Assembly (NCBI GenBank): GCA_039583875.1
Contig: CM077162.1
Location: 55,021,675 to 55,085,674, forward strand
Direction of reading: 5' to 3'
Length of the DNA stretch: 64,000 bases
Origin: Platanthera guangdongensis
Taxonomy: Eukaryota; Streptophyta; Magnoliopsida; Asparagales; Orchidaceae
The translations under genes and the position numbers were made by a program. Position 1 is the first letter of the stretch. The number at the start of each line of letters is the position of its first letter. The notes beneath the pieces were generated by a model. That model was not told the DNA's origin and did no database searches. It saw only the letters and a list, made by a program, of their open reading frames with translations. Of the stretch, positions 22,275 to 34,775 are shown in pieces.

Positions 22275-22348
22275 GTATGAAGAAAATTTAAGTTTGCAAT
22301 TGTGCTTCATACTTTTAGACCCCCTTTCCGTGTGTTGTCTTGTTGTAG
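22275..22348 (+). other. Putative gag-pol intron, gypsy copy 1 (74 nt)
   Basis: Donor acag/gtatga at 22275, T-rich acceptor tcttgttgtag ending at 22348. Removal completes a Gly codon across the junction and puts the protease in frame with gag. Unspliced, the frame stops a few codons into the intron. Copy 2 has the equivalent 71-nt interval with the same ends. Confidence 0.65.
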
Positions 22349-25300
22349 GCTTCGTGTTAGTTTCTGGATACCCCGCTAGGGTATTGTTCGATACTGGGGC
22401 TTCACACTCTTTTCTTGCGGAGAGTTTCATCTGAAGGGTAGGGGTCGAGTCTTTCTCGGCGGACGCGGAACTGAAAGTGTGCATGCCCAATGGGTCATCT
22501 ATGACCACCGGGGCTAAAGGGCGCATCTGTTGGGAGCTAGACGGAGTTGACTTCGTTTTGGAAGCGGCAGTGTTGCCGTTAGTAGAGTTCGATGTCATTT
22601 TGGGCATGGACTGACTTGCAGAGCAGCGCGCCAGCATTGATTGTTTATCCAAGGTAGTGACCCTAAAGAGTAAGGGGCAAGCGGAAGTCAAATTTGTGGG
22701 CCTTTGTGGAGTAGCCCATTCCCTAATTACGGCCATGCAAATGAAGCGGGCGGTTAACCAGGGAGGTGTGGCGCTGGTAGCGTTGTTGGAGGTTCGTCTC
22801 TCCCAACTATCGATTGAGGAAGTGCCTGTGGTGGCAGAGTTCAAGGATGTGTTTCCGGATGAACTTCCTGGGGCGCCTCCTCTGGGGGAGATCGACTTCT
22901 CGATCGAGTTAATGCCGGAGGCTAGACCGGTGTCGCGTCCCCCATTTAGGATGGCACCAAAGGAGTTAGCGGAACTTAAGGTACAGCTACAGGAACTGTT
23001 GGAGCAAGGGTATATTAGACCCAGTTCTTCACCGTGGAGCGCACCAGTGTTGTTTGTAAAGAAGAAAGACGGTAGCATGCGCCTGTGCATAGACTACCGA
23101 GAGCTGAATAAATTGACCGTCAAGAATAAGTATCCGATCCCTCGGATAGACGATTTGTTCGACCAATTGGTGGGGTCAGTGGTATATTCGAAACTGGACT
23201 TGAAGTCAGGCTACTATCAGCTGCGAATTCGGGACGAGGACATACCCAAGACTGCTTTTGGGACAAGGTACGGACACTTTGAGTTTACGGTGATGTCGTT
23301 CGGGTTGACGAACGCACCATCGGTGTTCATGGATCTGATGAATCGAGTATTTCGGGATTACTTGGATTCGTTTGTGGTTGTCTTCATTGATGACATCTTA
23401 GTGTACTCAAAGTCTGAAGTGGAGCATGAGACCCACTTGAGAGTGGTCCTGCAAGTGTTGAGGGAGAACCAATTGTTTGCAAAGTTCTCAAAGTGCGAGT
23501 TCTGGTTAGCCAAGGTGGCGTTTTTGGGCCACGTGGTTAGTGGTGATGGGGTGGCAGTGGATCTAGCGAAAGTGGAGGCAATCAGAGATTGGCCGGTGTT
23601 GAGGACCGTGGCGGAAGTCCGAAGTTTTCTTGGACTAGCCGGGTATTATAGGAGATTCGTGGAGAATTTCTCGAAGATAGCTCTACCCCTCACCTCACTC
23701 ACTCGCAAAGACCATAAGTTTGTGTGGACCCAAGAGTGCAGTCAAACATTCGAGGCACTGAAGGAGAGGCTTATGATGACTCCAATCCTGAGTTTACCGC
23801 AAGGGACCGATGGATTTCAGATTTTCAGTGACGCATCGGGATGCGGTTTGGGTTGCGTATTGGTGCAACATGGCAAGGTGATAGCTTTTGGGTCTAGACA
23901 GCTGAAACCTCATGAGAGGAATTACCCCGTCCATGACTTGGAGTTGGCGGCGGTAATCTTCGCGTTGAAAATATGGCGACACTATGTGTATGGCGCAAGG
24001 GTGGAGATCTTCACGGACCATAAAAGCCTGAAGTATCTCTTGGATCAGAAGGACTTGAACATGCGGAAACGCAGATGGGTTGAATTTCTTGGAGACTACG
24101 AAGTGGCGATTCAGTATACGCCGGGTAAGGCCAATGTGGTGGCGGATGCGTTGAGTAGAAAGTACTCGGGGCAAGGAAATTGGATCGAAGCTCATGATGA
24201 GCGGTTGGTACGGGAATGGGAGTCCCTTGGATTGGAATGTGTTGCGAGAGGCGAGTCTAGCGCGGCTCGGTTGAACTGGATTGAAGTGCAAAACGACTTG
24301 TCCGATCGTATTCGGGAAGCGACTCGATTGGATGTGGAGTTTCAACCTTTTGAGTTGGAGGCTCAAAAGGGCGAGAGCAGCGCCTGGGAGATGATTGGGG
24401 AATCTTGAGAAAGGATGGAAGGGTTTGTGTACCGCAGTTTGGCAATCTCCGTGAGGAGTTGATGTTTGAGGCTCACTTCTCAAAGTACTCCATTCACCCG
24501 GGCAGTACAAAGATGTACTTGGATATGAAGAAATCCTTTTGGTGGCCGGGGTTGAAGCGAGATGTAGTTTTGTATGTGAGTCGTTGCCAAACATGTGCCT
24601 TGGTGAAGGCCGAATGTCAAAAACCGGGCGGGTTCCTGAAGCCCCTTCCAATTCCTGAGTGGAAATTTGAGGACATCTCCATGGACTTTGTGCATGGTTT
24701 GTCTAGATCGCAGCTAGGTAATGATGCTATTTGGGTGATCGTGGATCGCCTAACCAAGGTGGCTCACTTCATCCCAAATCGGAAAGAGGACAGCGTGGAG
24801 AAGCTGGTGGAGTTGTATGTTCGCAACATTGTGCGACTGTACGGAATTCCTAAGAGCATAGTCAGTGATCGAGATGGACGGTTTACTTCTAAGGACTGGA
24901 GATTGGTTCAGAAGAGCTTGGGCACGAAGCTAAAGTTCAGTACGGCGTTCCACCCTCAAACTGATGGGCAAACGGAGAGAACGAACCGTACTATGGAGAA
25001 TATGTTGAGAATGTGCGTTCTTGATTTTGGCAAGAGGTGGGAGGATCACCTCTTCATGGTAGAATTTGCGTACAACAATAGTTTTCAAGCAAGCATAAAG
25101 ATGGCGCCATACGAAGCTTTGTATGGGAGGCGGTGTCGAACGCCAATGTCTTGGGCAGAGGCGGGAGACACCAAACTTTTGGGAAAGGATGTGATAGTTG
25201 ACGCTTGTGAGTTGGTACGGACCATCCAAGAGCGTATGAAGGTGGCGCAAGACAGGCAAGCAAAATATTTTAATGCTCGTCACCGGAAGTTGGAATTTGC

Positions 25301-25733
25301 AGTTGGTGATTGGGTTTATCTGAAGGTCAAGCCGTTCAAAGGCGTCTCACGGATTCGCCGACTCAAGAAGTTGAGTCCAAGGTTTTTGGGGCCTTTTGAA
25401 ATTGTTGAGCGGGTAGGAGAAGCAGCCTATCGGTTGGCATTGTCCGCAGACTTGAGTGGATTACATGACGTCTTCCACGTCTCCGCTTTGAGGAAAGCCT
25501 TGGTGGAGGCTAGCGTGGTGATTGAGCCGGCATCGGTGCCGATTGAGGAAGACTTGAGGACGCGAGTCCTCCCAATTGCTATAGAGGATTCGGAGACTCG
25601 GCAGTTGCGGAGTAAAGAAGTTAAACTTGTGAAAGTTCGTTGGGACAACTGCGGTCGTGAGGAGTTCTCTTGGGAGCGAGAACAGGCCATGCTAGAAGAC
25701 TATCCAGAACTCTTTTTGTCAGGTACAATTTAA
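22349..25733 (+). pseudogene. pol: pol of gypsy copy 1 (PR-RT-RNase H-INT-chromodomain), inactivated
   Basis: Protease FDTGASHSF near 22388; stops at about 22432-22434 and 22612-22614. From 22657 a 583-codon frame has RT ([27 protein letters not shown] as the catalytic box) and RNase H ([33 protein letters not shown]). A net -1 frameshift near 24395-24405 separates this from the last 442 codons. Those hold the integrase zinc finger (HFSKYSIHPG...CQTC), core (MDFVHGL, VSDRDGRFTS) and a C-terminal chromodomain-like [17 protein letters not shown]. The stop codons are TGA at sites where copy 2 has CGG or TGG. Compared with 31319-34704 it is a dead paralogue. Confidence 0.92.
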
Positions 25734-25778
25734 GTTTTGTACCTCTTTTGTTTTGAAATTTCGGGACGAAATTCTGTT

Positions 25779-25791
25779 AAGTGGGGGAGAG
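25779..25791 (+). other. Polypurine tract, gypsy copy 1
   Basis: aagtgggggagag directly before the 3' LTR. Confidence 0.85.
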
Positions 25792-25792
25792 T

Positions 25793-28035
25793 TGTAACAC
25801 CCCAGTTTTGCAAGAGGTTCAGTCTGCAGTTCTGGAAAATTTTTGGGTCTCTGGCAGGAGGCACACGGCCTGCGACACGAGCGTGTCGCAGGGCGTGTCG
25901 AGGCCGTGTCGACACTCGGCCCAAGTGTCGACACTTTCGCTCGACAAAGTGTCGAGAGTGAGGCACACGGCCTGCGACACGGGCGTGTCGCACGGCGTGT
26001 CGAGGCCGTGTCGACACTCGGCCCAAGTGTCGACACTTTCGCTCGACAAAGTGTCGAGAGTGGGGCACACGGCCTGCGACACGGTCGTGTTGAGGGCGTG
26101 TCGAGGCCGTGTCGACACTCGGCCCAAGTGTCGACACTTTCGCTCGATAAAGTGTCGAGACTGGGGCACAGGGCCTGTGACACGGGCGTGTCACAGGGCG
26201 TGTCCCGCTTGGTCGACGATCTTCGCTCGACGTTTTTCCGTGGTGTCGACACAAAGCCTGTCGACGGGTGTCGAGACTTGGCACACGGCTTGGGACACGG
26301 GCGTGTCCCAGGCCGTGTCAACTCTCGGGTTGGTTTCGGGGACGTGTTGTTGGAGGCACACGGCCGGCCACACGGCCGTGTCACTGGGGACACGGGCGTG
26401 TCGGGTTGAACACGGGCGTGTCGGATGCCCGCGTGCGGTTCCAGGCGCGTCGATTTGAGACGGCGAATGAGGCACACGGCCCTGGACACGGGCGTGTGCC
26501 AGGCCGTGTTCGGCCCAGGTCTTTTATTTCCCAGGCGAATCGTGGCCATTCTTTCCCAGATTTTGGGATCTGACGGCTCAGGACTGTTCTTGGGAAGTTA
26601 AGTCCGATTCTAGGGTTGGAAACCCTCATTTGTTTTCCAAGTCTTCTCTTTCTAAGTTCTTGAGAGAAACAAGAGCAAGGAGGAAGAAGAAGAAGGTCTT
26701 GGGCTGTATGAAGGGTTTCGGAGCTCCAAATCGTGAGCCGAGTCCGGATCCGTGAAGCTTAGAGCGTTGCGAAGATTTCCATCCGACTATTTTTGCCATG
26801 ACAAGGAAGAGGAGTCGGAAGGTAACGACATCTCTCCTCTCGGTCCTTAGGATGCATGTCTTAGCATCATGTATTTTCTTTCTTTCTAATTTATGGGCAC
26901 CAAACTCTCAAATGAGAGGGGTTTTGGTTTGCCAAGGTTCAAGAGGAACCTCCGGGTTGATTGAGTCCGTCCCCGGCATATTTTGCATTAGAGATCCGCT
27001 TCGCTAGTGGATTAGGCATGGTGGGTGAAGCCGTAGTCGCGACCGTTATTCCGACTCGGTGATGTTGCATACGAACTTAGGGATTCGTAGAGATTTTCCG
27101 TTGCGGCAAGATGCCGTTTGTGTTGTGGTGGTGATTGTCCCGTTTGTTTGAAAAGGTACGTGTAGTCGGACCCGGACAAGGTTAGCTCCTCGTGGCGGTA
27201 GATGGTTTCCTTGAGGGACAAGGTTAGCTCTGTATGAGTTGGAGATGGTTTCCTTGTGGCGGCCTGTGCGCCGTTTGAGGGAGAGGTGTCTCCCTTAGTG
27301 TTTGCGGCTTTATGCCAATGGGGAAATGTGAGTACCCAAATGATGTGATGTTGTGCTAGATGCATACGCAGTATGGTACCTTGGGTGAAGCCCGGGTGTT
27401 GCATTCATGTTGCATAGTAGGCCCTTTCTTTATATGCTCAACCAATAGAGAACATGTTTTATGATTGAGACATCCAAGCTTGTTTTAATGCTTTTCTATT
27501 TATAGATGTTTATATTGCATATGAAGTGCTGACTTGCAGGTTGGAGGGTTCCCCGGGGTCCGTTAGGGGCGGCCGGGAGGAGATGTGTTGTTACACAGTT
27601 TGAGGTCAGCCTTTGCTGACCCACGTTACTAATAATTTTTACAGGTCAAGGATCGCATGCAGGAGCTAGCACGCCGGCCAGAAAGGCCTAAGCCCCATGA
27701 AGTGTTTTTCCCTCTTGTGTAGCACTTCAGTTATGATGATGTTTGTTTGAGACTATTTTTGTCCGGCTTGCATGCCGAGGTAGACTAGGAGTGCTGAGCA
27801 CATTCATGTTTGATGTACTATTTATTTTTGGACACTTGATGTAAGGCCTTATGGCCATTTGTTTTACTCTTTAGTGGTGGATAACTTCTAGTCCTGTTCT
27901 GTTTCCGCTGTGTTGTGCAAAGTGTTTTGAGTTTGGGTAGCTATATCAACTTATAATACTAAAGCTATGGCGTTCGTATGTTGTGGGGCCCCGTCCGGAC
28001 CCATATTATACGTTCACTACAGGGGAGGTGTTACA
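25793..28035 (+). repeat. 3' LTR, gypsy copy 1, with internal deletion
   Basis: 2,243 bp. Compared with the 5' LTR it lacks 387 bp between two ttccttg words (19801-19807 and 20188-20194 of the 5' LTR), keeping one. Small indels account for the rest of the length difference. Confidence 0.95.
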
Positions 28036-28634
28036 TGCGAGGTGTCGACCTCTATTTTCCACCTCCAGTTGAGCTCGACTCCTGCGAGGTGTCAACCTCT
28101 ACTCTCCACCTCTAGTTGAGCTCGGCTCCTGCGAGGTGTTGACCTCTATTCTCTACCTCCAGTTGAGCTCGGCTCCTGTGAGGTGTCGACCTCTACTCTC
28201 CACCCTCAGTTGAGCTCGGCTCCTGTGAGGTGTCGACCTCTTATCTCCACCTCCAGTTGAGCTCAGCTCCTGCGAGGTGTCGACCTCTATTCTCCACCTC
28301 CAGTTGAGCTCGGCTCCTGCGAGGTGTCGACCTCTTCTCTCCACCTCCAGTTGAGCTCGGCTCCTGCGAGGTGTCGACCTCTTCTCTTCACCTACAGTTG
28401 AGCTCGGTTCCTGTTAGGTGTCGATCTTTTTCTCCACCTCCAGTTGAGCTCGGCTACTGCGAGGTGTCGACCTCTATTCTCCACCTCCAGTTGAGCTCGG
28501 CTCCTGCTTGGTGTCGACCTATACTCTCCACCTCCAGTTGAGCTCGGCTCCTGAGAGGTGTCGACTTGTACTCTCTACCTCCAGTTGAGCTCGGCTCCTG
28601 CGAGGTGTCGACCTCTTCTTTCCACCTCCAATTG
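28036..28634. repeat. 47-bp tandem array, middle segment (about 13 units)
   Basis: Continuation of the array at 16800-18352. It begins with the duplicated tgcga and ends with aattg, the target duplication of the second gypsy copy (agttg at 38712, one mismatch). Confidence 0.95.
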
Positions 28635-31260
28635 TGTAACACCTCCCCTGTAATGAACGTATAATATGGGTCTGGCCGGGGCCCCACAACATACGGACGC
28701 CACAGCTTTAGTATTAAAAGTTGATATAGCTACCCATACTCAAAACTTTTAGCACAACACAGCGGAAACAAAACAGCACTAGAAGTTATCCACCACTAAA
28801 GAGTAAAACAAATGGCCTTAAGGCCTAACATCAAGTGTCCAAAAGAAAAATAATACATCAATCATGAATGTGCTCAGCACTCCTAGTCTACCTCGGCATG
28901 CAAGCCGGACAAAAGAGTCTCAAACAAACATCATCATAAATGTAGTGCTACAAAAGAGGAAAAAAACACTTCATGGGGCTTAGGCCTTTCTGGCCGGCGT
29001 GCTAGCTCCTGCATGCGATCCTTGCCCTGTAAAAATTATTAGTAACGTGGGTCAGCAAAGGCTGACCTCAAACTGTGTAACAACACATCTCCTCCCGGCC
29101 GCCCCTAACGGCCCCCGGGGAACCCTCCAACCTGCAAGTCAGCACTTTGTATGCAATATAAACATCTATAAATATAAAAAGCATTAAAACAGGCTTGGAT
29201 GTCTCAATCATCAAACACGTTCTCTACTGGTTGAGCATGTAATAAAAGGGCCTACTATGCAACATGTATGCAACACTCGGGCTCCACCCAAGGCACCCTA
29301 CTGCGTATGCATCTAGCACAACATCACAACATTTGGGTACTCACATTTCCCCATTGGCATAAAGCCGCAAACACTAAGGGAGACACAACTCCCTCAAACG
29401 GCACACAAGCCGCCACATGGAGTTCTTGCCAAGGCCCCACCCGCTCGAGGGCTTAGCCTCGGGCTTGCCTGCAAGCTCTGACGTCTCAGGTCAGGATTCC
29501 AACAAACATAGACTGACCGATTCTAAGAAGCCTTGCTAGACCCCACCCGCTCATGGCCTCATTGCCCGGGCTTGCCCCAAGCTTGGCATTCTCGTCAGTC
29601 TCACAGAAGGGGACTAGTCTCGCCGGGACACTCTCCACACATGACGCACATGTCACGGGATAGCCAGCCGACCACGGAGACATAGCCACGCCTTGGCACA
29701 TCACAATCCAAGACTAAAATCACCATAATCCCTCATTCGTACTGCAGCGTTCCCGCGCACCAAGGAAACCATCTCCAACTCGTGCGGAGCTAACCTTGTC
29801 CATCAAGGAAACCATCTCCACCTCATACGGAGCTAACCTTGTCCCTCAAGGAAACCATCTACCGCCACGAGGAGCTAACCTTGTCCGGTCCCGACTACAC
29901 GTACTCTTTCAAACAAAAGGGAATCACCACCACATCACAAACGGCTTCTTGCCGCAACGGAATCTCTACGAATCCCTAAGTTCGTATGCAACATCACCGA
30001 GTCGGACTAACGGTCGCGACTACGGCTTCACCCACCATGCCTAATCCACTAGCGAAGCGGATCTCTAATGCAAAATATGCCGGGGACGGACTCAATCAAC
30101 CCGGAGGTTCCTCTTGAACCTTGGCAAACCAAAACCCCTCTCATTTGAGAGTTTGGTGCCCAAAAACTAGAAAGAAAGAAAAAAAATGATGCTAAGACAT
30201 GCATCCTAAGACCGAGAGGAGAGGTGTCGTTACCTTCCGACTCCTCTTCCTTGTCATGGCAAAAATAGCCGGATGGAAATCTTCGCAACGATCTAAGCTA
30301 AACGGATCCGGACTCGGCTCGTGATTTGGAGTACCGAAACTCTTGCTACAGCCCAAACTCTCCTTCTCCTTCTTCCTTGATCTCACTTGGCTCTAGATCT
30401 AGAAAGAAAAGCTTGGAGAAGAAAATGAGGGTTTTCAACCCTATTCTCGGACTTAACTCCCCAAGAACAGTCCTGAGCCGTCAGGTCCCAAAATTTGGGA
30501 AAGAATGGCCACGATTCGCCTGGAAAATAAAAGACCTGGGCCGAACACGGCCTGGCACACGCCCGTGTCCAGGACCGTGTGCCTCATTCGCCGTCTCAAA
30601 TCGACGCGACTGGAACAGCACACGGGCATCCGACACGCCCGTGTTCAATCCGACACGCCCGTGTCCCCAGTGATACGGCTGTGTGGCCGGCCGTGTGCCT
30701 CCATCGACAGGGCCCCGAAACCAACCCGAGAGGGTACACGGCCTGGGACACGCCCGTGTCCCAAGCCGTGTGCCAAGTCTCGACACCCGTCGACAAGCTT
30801 TGTGTCGACACCGCGGAAAAACGTCGAGCGAAGATCGTCGACCAAGCGGGACACGCCCTGTGACACGCCCGTGTCACAGGCCGTGTACCCCAGTCTCGAC
30901 ACTCGTCGAGCGAAAGTGTCGACACTTGGGCCGAGTGTCGACGCGGCCTCGACACGCCCTACGACACGCCCGTGTCGCAGGCCGTGTGCCCTACTCTCGA
31001 CACCTTGCCGAGCGAAAGTGTCGACACTTGGGCCGAGTGTCGACACGGCCTCGACACGCCCTGCGACACGCCCGTGTCGCAGGCCGTGTGCCCTACTCTC
31101 GACACCTTGCCGAGCGAAAGTGTCGACACTTGGGCCGAGTGTCGACACGGCCTCGACACGCCCTGCGACACGCCCGTGTCGCAGGCCGTGTGCCTCCTGC
31201 CAGAAACTCAAAAATTTCCAGAACTGCAGACTGACCCTCTTGCAAAACTGGGGTGTTACA
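28635..31260 (-). repeat. 3' LTR, gypsy copy 2
   Basis: 2,626 bp, full length (it retains the segment deleted in 25793-28035). CpG-rich repeats lie at its right end, 30880-31200. Confidence 0.95.
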
Positions 31261-31276
31261 ACTCTCCCCTACTTAA
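31261..31276 (-). other. Polypurine tract, gypsy copy 2
   Basis: The minus strand reads gttaagtaggggagag before the 3' LTR. Confidence 0.8.
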
Positions 31277-31318
31277 CAGAATTTCGTCCCGAAATTTCAA
31301 ATCACAAGGGTACAAAAC

Positions 31319-34300
31319 TTAAATTATACCTGACAAGAAGAGTTCTGGATAATCTTCTAGCATGGCCTGTTCTCGCTCCCAAGAGAACTCCTCACGACCG
31401 CAGTTGTGCCAACGAACTTTCACGAGTTTGACTTCTTTATTCCGCAACTGCCGAGTCACCGAATCCTCTATAGCAATTGGAAGGACTCGCGTCCTCAAGT
31501 CTTCCTCAATCGGCACCGATGCCGGCTCAATCACCACGCTAGCCTCCACCAAGGCTTTCCTCAAAACGGAGACGTGGAATACGTCATGCAACCCACTCAG
31601 CTCCGCGGACAACGCCAACCGATAAGCTGCTTCTCCTACCCGCTCAACAACTTCAAAAGGCCCCAAAAACCTTGGACTCAACTTCTTGAGCCGGCGAATA
31701 CGTGAGACGCCTTTGAACGGCTTGATCTTCAAGTAGACCCAATCGCCTACCGCGAACTCCACCTTCCGGTGACGAGCATTAAAGTATTTAGCTTGACGGT
31801 CCTGCGCCACCTTCATACGTTCTTGGATGGTCCGTACCAACTCACAAGCGTCAACCACCACATTCTTTCCCAAAAGTTTGGTGTCTCCCGCCTCTGCCCA
31901 AGACATTGGCGTTCGACACCGCCTCCCATACAAAGCTTCGTATGGCGCCATCTTTATACTAGCTTGGAAACTGTTATTGTACGCGAATTCTACCATGAAG
32001 AGGTGATCCTCCCACTTTTTGCCGAAGTCAAGAACACACATTCTCAGCATATCCTCCATGGTACGGCTCATTCTCTCCGTTTGCCCATCAGTTTGAGGAT
32101 GGAACGTCGTACTGAACTTTAGCTTCGTGCACAAGCTCTTCTGAACCAATCTCCAGTCCTTGGACGTAAACCGTCTTTCTCGATCACTGACTATGCTCTT
32201 AGGAATTCCGTGCAGTCGCACAATGTTGCGAACATATAACTCCACCAGCTTCTCCACGCTGTCCTCTTTCCGGTTTGGGATAAAGTGAGCCACCTTGGTT
32301 AGGCGATCTACGATCACCCAAACAGCATCATTACCCTGCTGCGATCTAGGCAGACCATGCACAAAATCCATGGAGATGTCATCAAATTTCCATTCAGGGA
32401 TTGGAAGGGGCTTCAGGAACCCGCCCGGCTTCTGACACTCGGCCTTCACCAAGGCGCAAGTCTGGCAACGATTCACATACAAAGCTACGTCCCACTTTAA
32501 CCCCGGCCACCAAAAGGATTTCTTCATATCCAAGTACATCTTTGTACTGCCCGGGTGAATGGAGTACTTTGTGAAGTGAGCCTCAAACATCAACTCCTCA
32601 CGGATTTTACCGAACTGCGGTATGCATACCCTTCCGTCCTTCCTCAGAATCCCATCAATCATCTCCCAGGCACTGCTCTCGCCCGTTTGAGCCTCCAACA
32701 CAAAAGGTTGAAACTCCGCATCCAACCGAGTCGCTTCCCGAATGCGATCGGACAGGTCGTTCTGCACCTCAATCCAATTCAACCGAGCCACGCTGGACTC
32801 GACTTTCGCAACACATTCCAAACCAAGGGACTCCCATTCCCGTACCAACCGCTCATCATGGGCTTGGTTCCAATTCTCTTGCCCCGAGTACTTCCTACTC
32901 AAGGCATCCGCCACCACATTGGCTTTACCTGGCGTATACTGAATCGCCACCTCGTAGTCTCCAAGAAACTCAACCCACCTGCGTTGCCGCATGTTCAAGT
33001 CCTTTTGATCCAAGAGGTACTTCAGGCTTTTGTGATCCGTGAAGATCTCCACCTTTGCACCATAAACATAATGCCGCCATATTTTCAACGCAAAAATTAC
33101 CGCTGCCAACTCCAAGTCATGGACGGGGTAATTCCTCTCGTGAGGCTTCAGCTGTCTAGACCCAAAAGCTATCACCTTCCCATGTTGCACCAAAACGCAA
33201 CCCAAGCCGCATCCCGATGCGTCACTGAAGATCTGAAATCCCTCGGTCCCTTGCGGTAGACTTAGGATTGGAGCTGCCATTAGTCTCTCCTTCAGTGCCT
33301 CAAATGCTTGGCTACACTCTTGAGTCCACACAAACTTATGATCTTTACGTGTGAGTGAGGTGAGGGGTAGAGCTATCCACGAAAAATTCTCCACGAACCT
33401 TCTGTAATACCCGGCTAGTCCAAGAAAACTTCGGACCTCCGCCACGGTCCTCAAAACCGGCCAATCCCTAATGGCTTCAACTTTTGCTGGGTCCACTGCC
33501 ACCCCTTCCCCACTAATCACGTGACCCAAAAATGCCACCTTCTCCAACCAGAACTCGCATTTGGAGAATTTTGCATACAACTCATTCTCCCTCAACACTT
33601 GCAGAACCACTCTCAAGTGGGTCTCATGCTCCACTTGCGATTTGGAATACACCAAAATGTCATCAATGAAGACAACCACAAAAGAATCCAAGTATTCCCG
33701 AAATACCCGATTCATAAGATCCATGAACACAGATGGTGCGTTCGTCAGCCCGAACGGCATCACCGTAAACTCAAAGTGTCCATACCTTGTACCAAAGGCA
33801 GTCTTGGGTATGTCCTCATCCCGAATTCGCAACTGATAATAACCTGACTTCAAGTCCAATTTTGAATACACCACTGACCCTACCAATTGGTCGAACAAGT
33901 CATCTATCCGAGGAATCAGATACTTATTCTTGACGGTCAATTTATTCAGCTCTCGGTAGTCAATGCATAGCCGCATGCTACCGTCTTTCTTCTTTACAAA
34001 CAACACCGGCGCACTCCACGGTGAAGAATTGGGTCTGATATACCCTTGCTCCAACAATTCCTGCAACTGTACTTTAAGTTCAGCCAACTCCTTTAGTGCC
34101 ATCCTAAACGGAGGACGTGACATCGGCCTAGCCTCCGGCACTAACTCGATCGAGAAATCGATCTCCCTCCGAGGAGGTGCTCCAGGAAGTTCTTCCGGAA
34201 ACACATCCTTGAACTCTGCCACTACGGGCACTTCATCAATAGACAGCTGGGAGAGACGAACCTCCAATAACGCTACAAGCGCTACACCACCCTGGTTAAC

Positions 34301-34704
34301 CGCCCGCACCAACTGCATGGCCGAAATCAGGGAACAGGCCACTCCACAAAGGCCCTCAAATTTGACTTCTGTCTGCCCTCTCCTCCTTAAGGTCACCACC
34401 TTAGAACGGCAATCAATACTGGCGCGCTGCTCTGCGAGCCAGTCCATGCCCAAGATGACATCGAACTCCACCAATGGCAAAACCGCCGCTACCAAAACAA
34501 AGCCAACTCCGTCTAGCTCCCAACAGATGCGCCCTTTGACCCCGGTGGTCATGGATGACCCATTGGGCATGCGCACTCTCAACTCCGCGTCCGCCGAGAA
34601 AGACTCAACTCCTATTCTCCGGATGAAGCTCTCCGCAAGAAAGGAGTGCGATGCTCCCGTATCATACAATACCCTAGCGGGGTATCCGGAAACTAACACG
34701 AAGC
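31319..34704 (-). CDS. pol: gypsy pol polyprotein: protease-RT-RNase H-integrase-chromodomain
   Basis: An open frame of about 1,128 codons from the intron acceptor to a stop. Without splicing the first Met would be at 34747, inside the intron. Domains from the N-terminus: aspartic protease (YDTGASHSF near residue 15); RT from about 190 ([40 protein letters not shown]; catalytic FIDD); RNase H ([41 protein letters not shown]); integrase zinc finger ([25 protein letters not shown]), core with [16 protein letters not shown] and [10 protein letters not shown], and a C-terminal [19 protein letters not shown] block typical of chromoviruses. Chromodomains of this group are thought to direct integration to heterochromatin, which fits its location in a tandem array. 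All catalytic residues I can identify are present. Confidence 0.92.
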
Positions 34705-34775
34705 CTACAACATAGACATCACACAAAAGTCTAAAAGGATGAAGCACAAAATTTAAACTTAAATTTTCTTCATAC
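34705..34775 (-). other. Putative gag-pol intron, gypsy copy 2 (71 nt)
   Basis: On the minus strand, donor acag/gtatga at 34775 and acceptor tatgttgtag ending at 34705. It is AT-rich. Unspliced, gag stops at 34759. Spliced, gag and pol share one frame. 71 nt is near the lower limit for plant introns. Ends are conserved with copy 1 although the interiors differ by 3 nt in length and several substitutions. Confidence 0.65.

Larger units (their letters stand above)
18353..28035 (+). mobile_element. Chromodomain Ty3/gypsy element (Tekay/Del-like), copy 1
   Basis: 9,683 bp with LTRs 18353-20973 (2,621 bp) and 25793-28035 (2,243 bp), tgtaacac...gttaca. It is flanked by a perfect 5-bp target duplication, tgcga, at 18348-18352 and 28036-28040, within the 47-bp array. 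Gene order gag-PR-RT-RNase H-INT-chromodomain identifies a chromovirus. Long LTRs and protein motifs suggest the Tekay/Del branch (by memory of the family). Several nonsense mutations and a frameshift inactivate it. By eye about 2% of sites differ between LTRs over the first 300 bp. Confidence 0.95.

Noticed and set aside
22041..23090. Ser/Thr-rich minus-strand frame of 349 codons antisense to gypsy pol (and its counterpart at 33963-34715).
   Set aside because: Antisense shadow of pol, kept open in both copies by the sense codon usage; no motif, start context or splice evidence.
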